A stretch of 64,000 nucleotides of DNA from positions 1,054,001 to 1,118,000 of the forward strand of contig NW_026570235.1 in assembly GCF_019649055.1 (NCBI RefSeq), written 5' to 3'. Below the pieces are notes generated by a model, which was given only the letters and a program-made list of their open reading frames with translations, had not been told where the DNA came from and searched no databases. The translations under genes were made by a program, and so were the position numbers. Shown here in pieces: positions 62,101 to 64,000 of the stretch. How positions within the stretch are numbered: position 1 is the first letter of the stretch; each line of letters begins with the position of its first letter. The DNA comes from Paramacrobiotus metropolitanus (lineage: Eukaryota > Tardigrada > Eutardigrada > Parachela > Macrobiotidae).

Positions 62101-64000
62101 ACCTACGTACCGACAGAAAAGACACTTAATTTAAAGCCACCATGTCTGTCATCTGGGCAGGGTTCGCCCACAAGCCTGAAATATTTACCAATTAATAAAG
62201 ATGGTCTTAGGAGAGTTAATTTACATTAAAAACGCATTGTTTAACAATTACCCGATGCTTCCACTGCGTCCAGCATTGTCTCGCCCATTAACAGAGCTAG
62301 CCGGAGTAGAAGTGTCCGAGTTCGATCCCCAGCTCTGACCGGCGCTGCCACCTACAAAATTAAAATCAATTACAAAAATAACTGAACACCCGGCAATGCA
62401 CGACACACCTGCAGAGTCTCCCCAACCGCCCCCACTAGAACTATCGGCAGCAGCTTGCTCACCAGACGGAGCAGCACCCCATCCAGACGTCGTGCTATCG
62501 GTTGATGGAGCAGAGGTAGTACTTGCAGAGTCGCCCCAGCCAGATGAATCTTCAGCAGGTGCAGACTTCGGAGCGGAATCCCAGCCAGCATCACCCTGCA
62601 ACATCCCATATCTCGTCAAGAGAAAGACAATCTCATAATCAATTACTGTCTTCAATATTCCCCAAATTGTCAGAATGTCTCACCGGCGTGAAGCTTGTAG
62701 AAGGCGTCGAAAATGCTGTACCAGGGCAGTTGTTGGCCCGGTGCCCAGGCTGGTGGCATTTGAAGCAATTCGATCCCCCACCCCTCGCTCCAGCTCCAGG
62801 AGTGCCGTTCGAGTCAGCTGGACGAGGTCGTGCCCAACTAATCCGCAAGCGCGAACCATCGATATCTCTAATTAGAAACTTGATCAATAATAACCCTGAA
62901 CGAAACATGAACTGCGAAAGCGACATACTTTCCCCCAAGCTCAGCCGCCGCTTTTTCGCATTCGGCTACCGTTTCCATTGTGACGAAAGCGAACTTTCCC
63001 TTCTCGCCGTCTTTAACAAATGCGTCTTTAACGCTTCCACATGATTCAAAAACCGTTTTCAGGCGCTCGGCATCAACAGACGGCGCTATAAAAGTTAAAT
63101 AATAAAAATTCCCAGTTACTGCTTGCAAGCTCGAATACAGAAGAAAAACCTACGTACCGACAGAAAAGACGCTTAATTTAAAGCCACCATGCCTGTCATC
63201 TGGGCAGGGTTCGCCAACAAGCCTGAAATGCTTAACCAGTAAATAAAGATGGTCTGAGAGTAAATTTACATTACAACGTATTGGTTAACAATTACCCGAT
63301 GCTTCGACTTCGTCCGGCATTGTCTCGACCATTAACAGAGCTTGCCGGAGTAGAAGTGTCTGAGTTCGATTCCCAGCTCTGACCGGCACTGCCACCTAAA
63401 AAATTATAATGCAGTTACAAAAGTAATTCAACGGCAATATACGACAAACCTGCAGAGGCGCCCCAGCCACCATCAGAACTAACAGCAGTCTGATCGCCTG
63501 ATGGAAGAGCACCCCATCCAGACGACGCGCTATCCGTAGAAGGAGGAGCGGTTGTGCTTACCGACTCGCCCCAGCCAGATGAATCTTCAGCAGGTGCAGA
63601 CTTTGGAGCGGAATTCCAGCCAGCATCATCCTGCAACAATCGAACATCACCTAACAAATGTTTAATTTAGCTCCAACCATTATTCAATGTTACCGCTTTG
63701 GCAGAAGCCGAGGAAGCATCAGCGGCACCAGGACAGTTGTTCGCCCGATGTCCAGGCTGGTTGCATTTAAAGCAGTTGGATCCACTTCTAGCTCCCGGAG
63801 CGCCGTTGCCGCCGCCAGGGCGCGGTCTTGCCCAACCAATCCGCAAGCGCGAACCATCGACATCCCTAATAAGAACTTGATAAAAAAAAACGCTAAAGGC
63901 TAAACTACATCAACTACAAAAGCGACATACCTTCCCCCTAGCTCGGCAGCCGCTTTTTCACATTCGGCTACTGTTTCCATGGTGACGAAAGCAAACTTTC
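56183..64000 (-). CDS. Multi-cassette RRM / CCHC zinc-knuckle / WG-repeat protein (5' end beyond window)
   Basis: One long gene read leftwards, entering the window inside an RRM exon. Each ~1-kb cassette has five exons: RRM-1 (LVGEPCPDDRHGGFKLSVF, RNP2-like KLSVFCVG), RRM-2 (APSVDAERLKSVF… GKFAFVTM as RNP1), Zn (DIDGSRLRISWARPR, then CFKCxQPGHRANNC, a C-x2-C-x4-H-x4-C knuckle), WG (four GW motifs: GWD, SGWG, SGWG, GGWG) and a short SWG exon (GQSWGS, NGRDNAGRS). Seven copies, listed separately, are followed by terminal exons 57419-57214 (coiled coil, EFLLMKKQKNMEEKARILEE), 57120-56964 and 56790-56183 (basic, Ser/Pro-rich, FRKRSLSPEDENDYKTP, TRSRKQPASNVVDLN). Phases match at every junction except in copies 3/4. 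RRM plus knuckle implies RNA binding; repeated GW/WG motifs can bind Argonaute (as in GW182), so an RNA-silencing or mRNP role is possible but unproven. I know no named family with this build. Confidence 0.82.
57532..58470 (-). repeat. Array cassette 7 (type B, last copy)
   Basis: Exons: RRM-1 58470-58406, RRM-2 58336-58180, Zn 58110-57921, WG 57831-57660, and a divergent, shortened SWG-position exon 57591-57532 (SGDSGWNNATSPSK) with phases 1 to 1, which connects the array to the unique C-terminal exons. RNP1 GKFAFVTM, knuckle CFKCHQPGHRANNC. Confidence 0.86.
58538..59459 (-). repeat. Array cassette 6 (type A)
   Basis: Exons: RRM-1 59459-59395, RRM-2 59334-59178, Zn 59118-58944, WG 58886-58703, SWG 58640-58538. 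All intact. Knuckle CFKCNQPGHRANNC after NGAPGARGGGSN; RNP1 GKFGFVTM. Confidence 0.88.
59532..60510 (-). repeat. Array cassette 5 (type B)
   Basis: Exons: RRM-1 60510-60446, RRM-2 60377-60221, Zn 60158-59975, WG 59886-59694, SWG 59631-59532. The five exons total 699 nt (233 codons), all phases intact. Knuckle reads CFKCQQPGHRANNC; RNP1 is GKFGFVTM. Confidence 0.88.
60579..61327 (-). repeat. Array cassette 4 (type A, damaged)
   Basis: Exons: RRM-2 remnant about 61327-61223 (no RNP2 or first helix), Zn 61165-60991, WG 60920-60738, SWG 60678-60579. The WG exon is 183 nt instead of the 184 of cassette 6: a single G is missing near 60896 (CTTCGAGCGG versus CTTCGGAGCGG elsewhere), shifting frame. 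Its donor is GC (ACGG|GCATGT) where others have GT. The copy may be skipped, non-functional, or affected by an assembly error. Confidence 0.8.
61328..61644. other. Non-repeat segment at the cassette 3/4 junction
   Basis: About 317 bp with no similarity to any cassette part, bounded by the end of the cassette-3 Zn exon and by a sharp break inside the cassette-4 RRM-2 exon (after GGFVKDGEKG-type coding). It replaces the WG, SWG and RRM-1 exons and half an RRM-2 exon. It is open on the + strand for about 85 codons (including KKPCEMPCRYYCRVMKR), but no start or family is evident. Confidence 0.7.
61645..62175 (-). repeat. Array cassette 3 (truncated after zinc knuckle)
   Basis: Exons: RRM-1 62175-62111, RRM-2 62038-61882, Zn 61810-61645. 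The RRM is full and RNP1 reads GKFAFVTM. The Zn exon ends PSAVSTAA with a GTCAGT donor in the normal phase. The WG and SWG exons expected next are missing and replaced by unrelated sequence. Confidence 0.8.
62252..63222 (-). repeat. Array cassette 2 (type B)
   Basis: Exons: RRM-1 63222-63158, RRM-2 63085-62929, Zn 62867-62684, WG 62595-62409, SWG 62351-62252. All phases intact (65, 157, 184, 187 and 100 nt; total 693). Knuckle CFKCHQPGHRANNC, followed by an AFSTPSTSFTPV tail typical of type B. Confidence 0.88.
63296..64000 (-). repeat. Array cassette 1 (partial, type A)
   Basis: Exons: RRM-2 from beyond 64000 to 63931, Zn 63865-63694, WG 63630-63450, SWG 63395-63296. RRM-2 ends AG|G, giving RDVDGSRLRIGWARPR. 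Knuckle CFKCNQPGHRANNC follows a shortened GARSGSN linker. The copy is intact where visible; its RRM-1 lies outside the window. Confidence 0.85.

Noticed and set aside
57532-64000. Simple satellite or CRISPR-like array
   Set aside because: Units are ~1 kb with conserved exon phases and coding constraint, so this is an intragenic domain array and not a satellite or CRISPR.

Overview
The window is nuclear DNA from an invertebrate animal. Genes are broken by many short GT-AG introns (often 60-100 nt), there are no operons, and intergenic DNA is AT-rich. The gene set (Otx, an arthropod-style troponin I, an NR1-type nuclear receptor, BBS8/TTC8, SNX3, PP1 catalytic subunit) fits a compact ecdysozoan genome. 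A tardigrade is my best guess, but that is inference from style and gene content, not proof.

Layout, left to right: Otx homeobox gene (+, 27-5412); a GTPBP1/2-family GTPase (-, 13 exons, 9532-6074); a 234-bp PIF/Harbinger-like MITE (10540-10773); PP1 catalytic subunit (-, 8 exons, 17908-13507); TTC8/BBS8 (-, 6 exons, 22880-19567, one GC-AG intron); a probable single-pass membrane protein of unknown function (-, about 28775-24091); a small Tyr/Asn-rich protein with a TATA promoter (+, 30996-31559); SNX3 (+, 32815-33908); troponin I (-, 36535-35273); an NR1-like nuclear receptor whose first zinc finger is split by 6-nt and 8-nt microexons (-, 45345-39844); a DHCR7-type sterol reductase (+, 47962-49867); a probable secreted protein (-, 55023-51089) whose large intron holds a piggyBac-like non-autonomous element (53864-54743); and, filling the right end, one large minus-strand gene (beyond 64000 to 56183).

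That last gene is the most unusual thing here. It is built of about seven tandem ~1-kb genomic cassettes. Each cassette is five exons encoding an RRM, a CCHC zinc knuckle and a Gly-Trp/Trp-Gly-rich linker, followed by a shared coiled-coil and basic C-terminus. A whole cassette is a multiple of three and begins and ends in the same intron phase, so copies can be gained or lost without breaking frame. One cassette junction is rearranged and one copy carries a 1-nt deletion and a GC splice donor, so the array looks evolutionarily active.

Exon borders were set by hand from splice consensus, reading-frame continuity across introns, and remembered family consensus. No alignment or transcript data were used.
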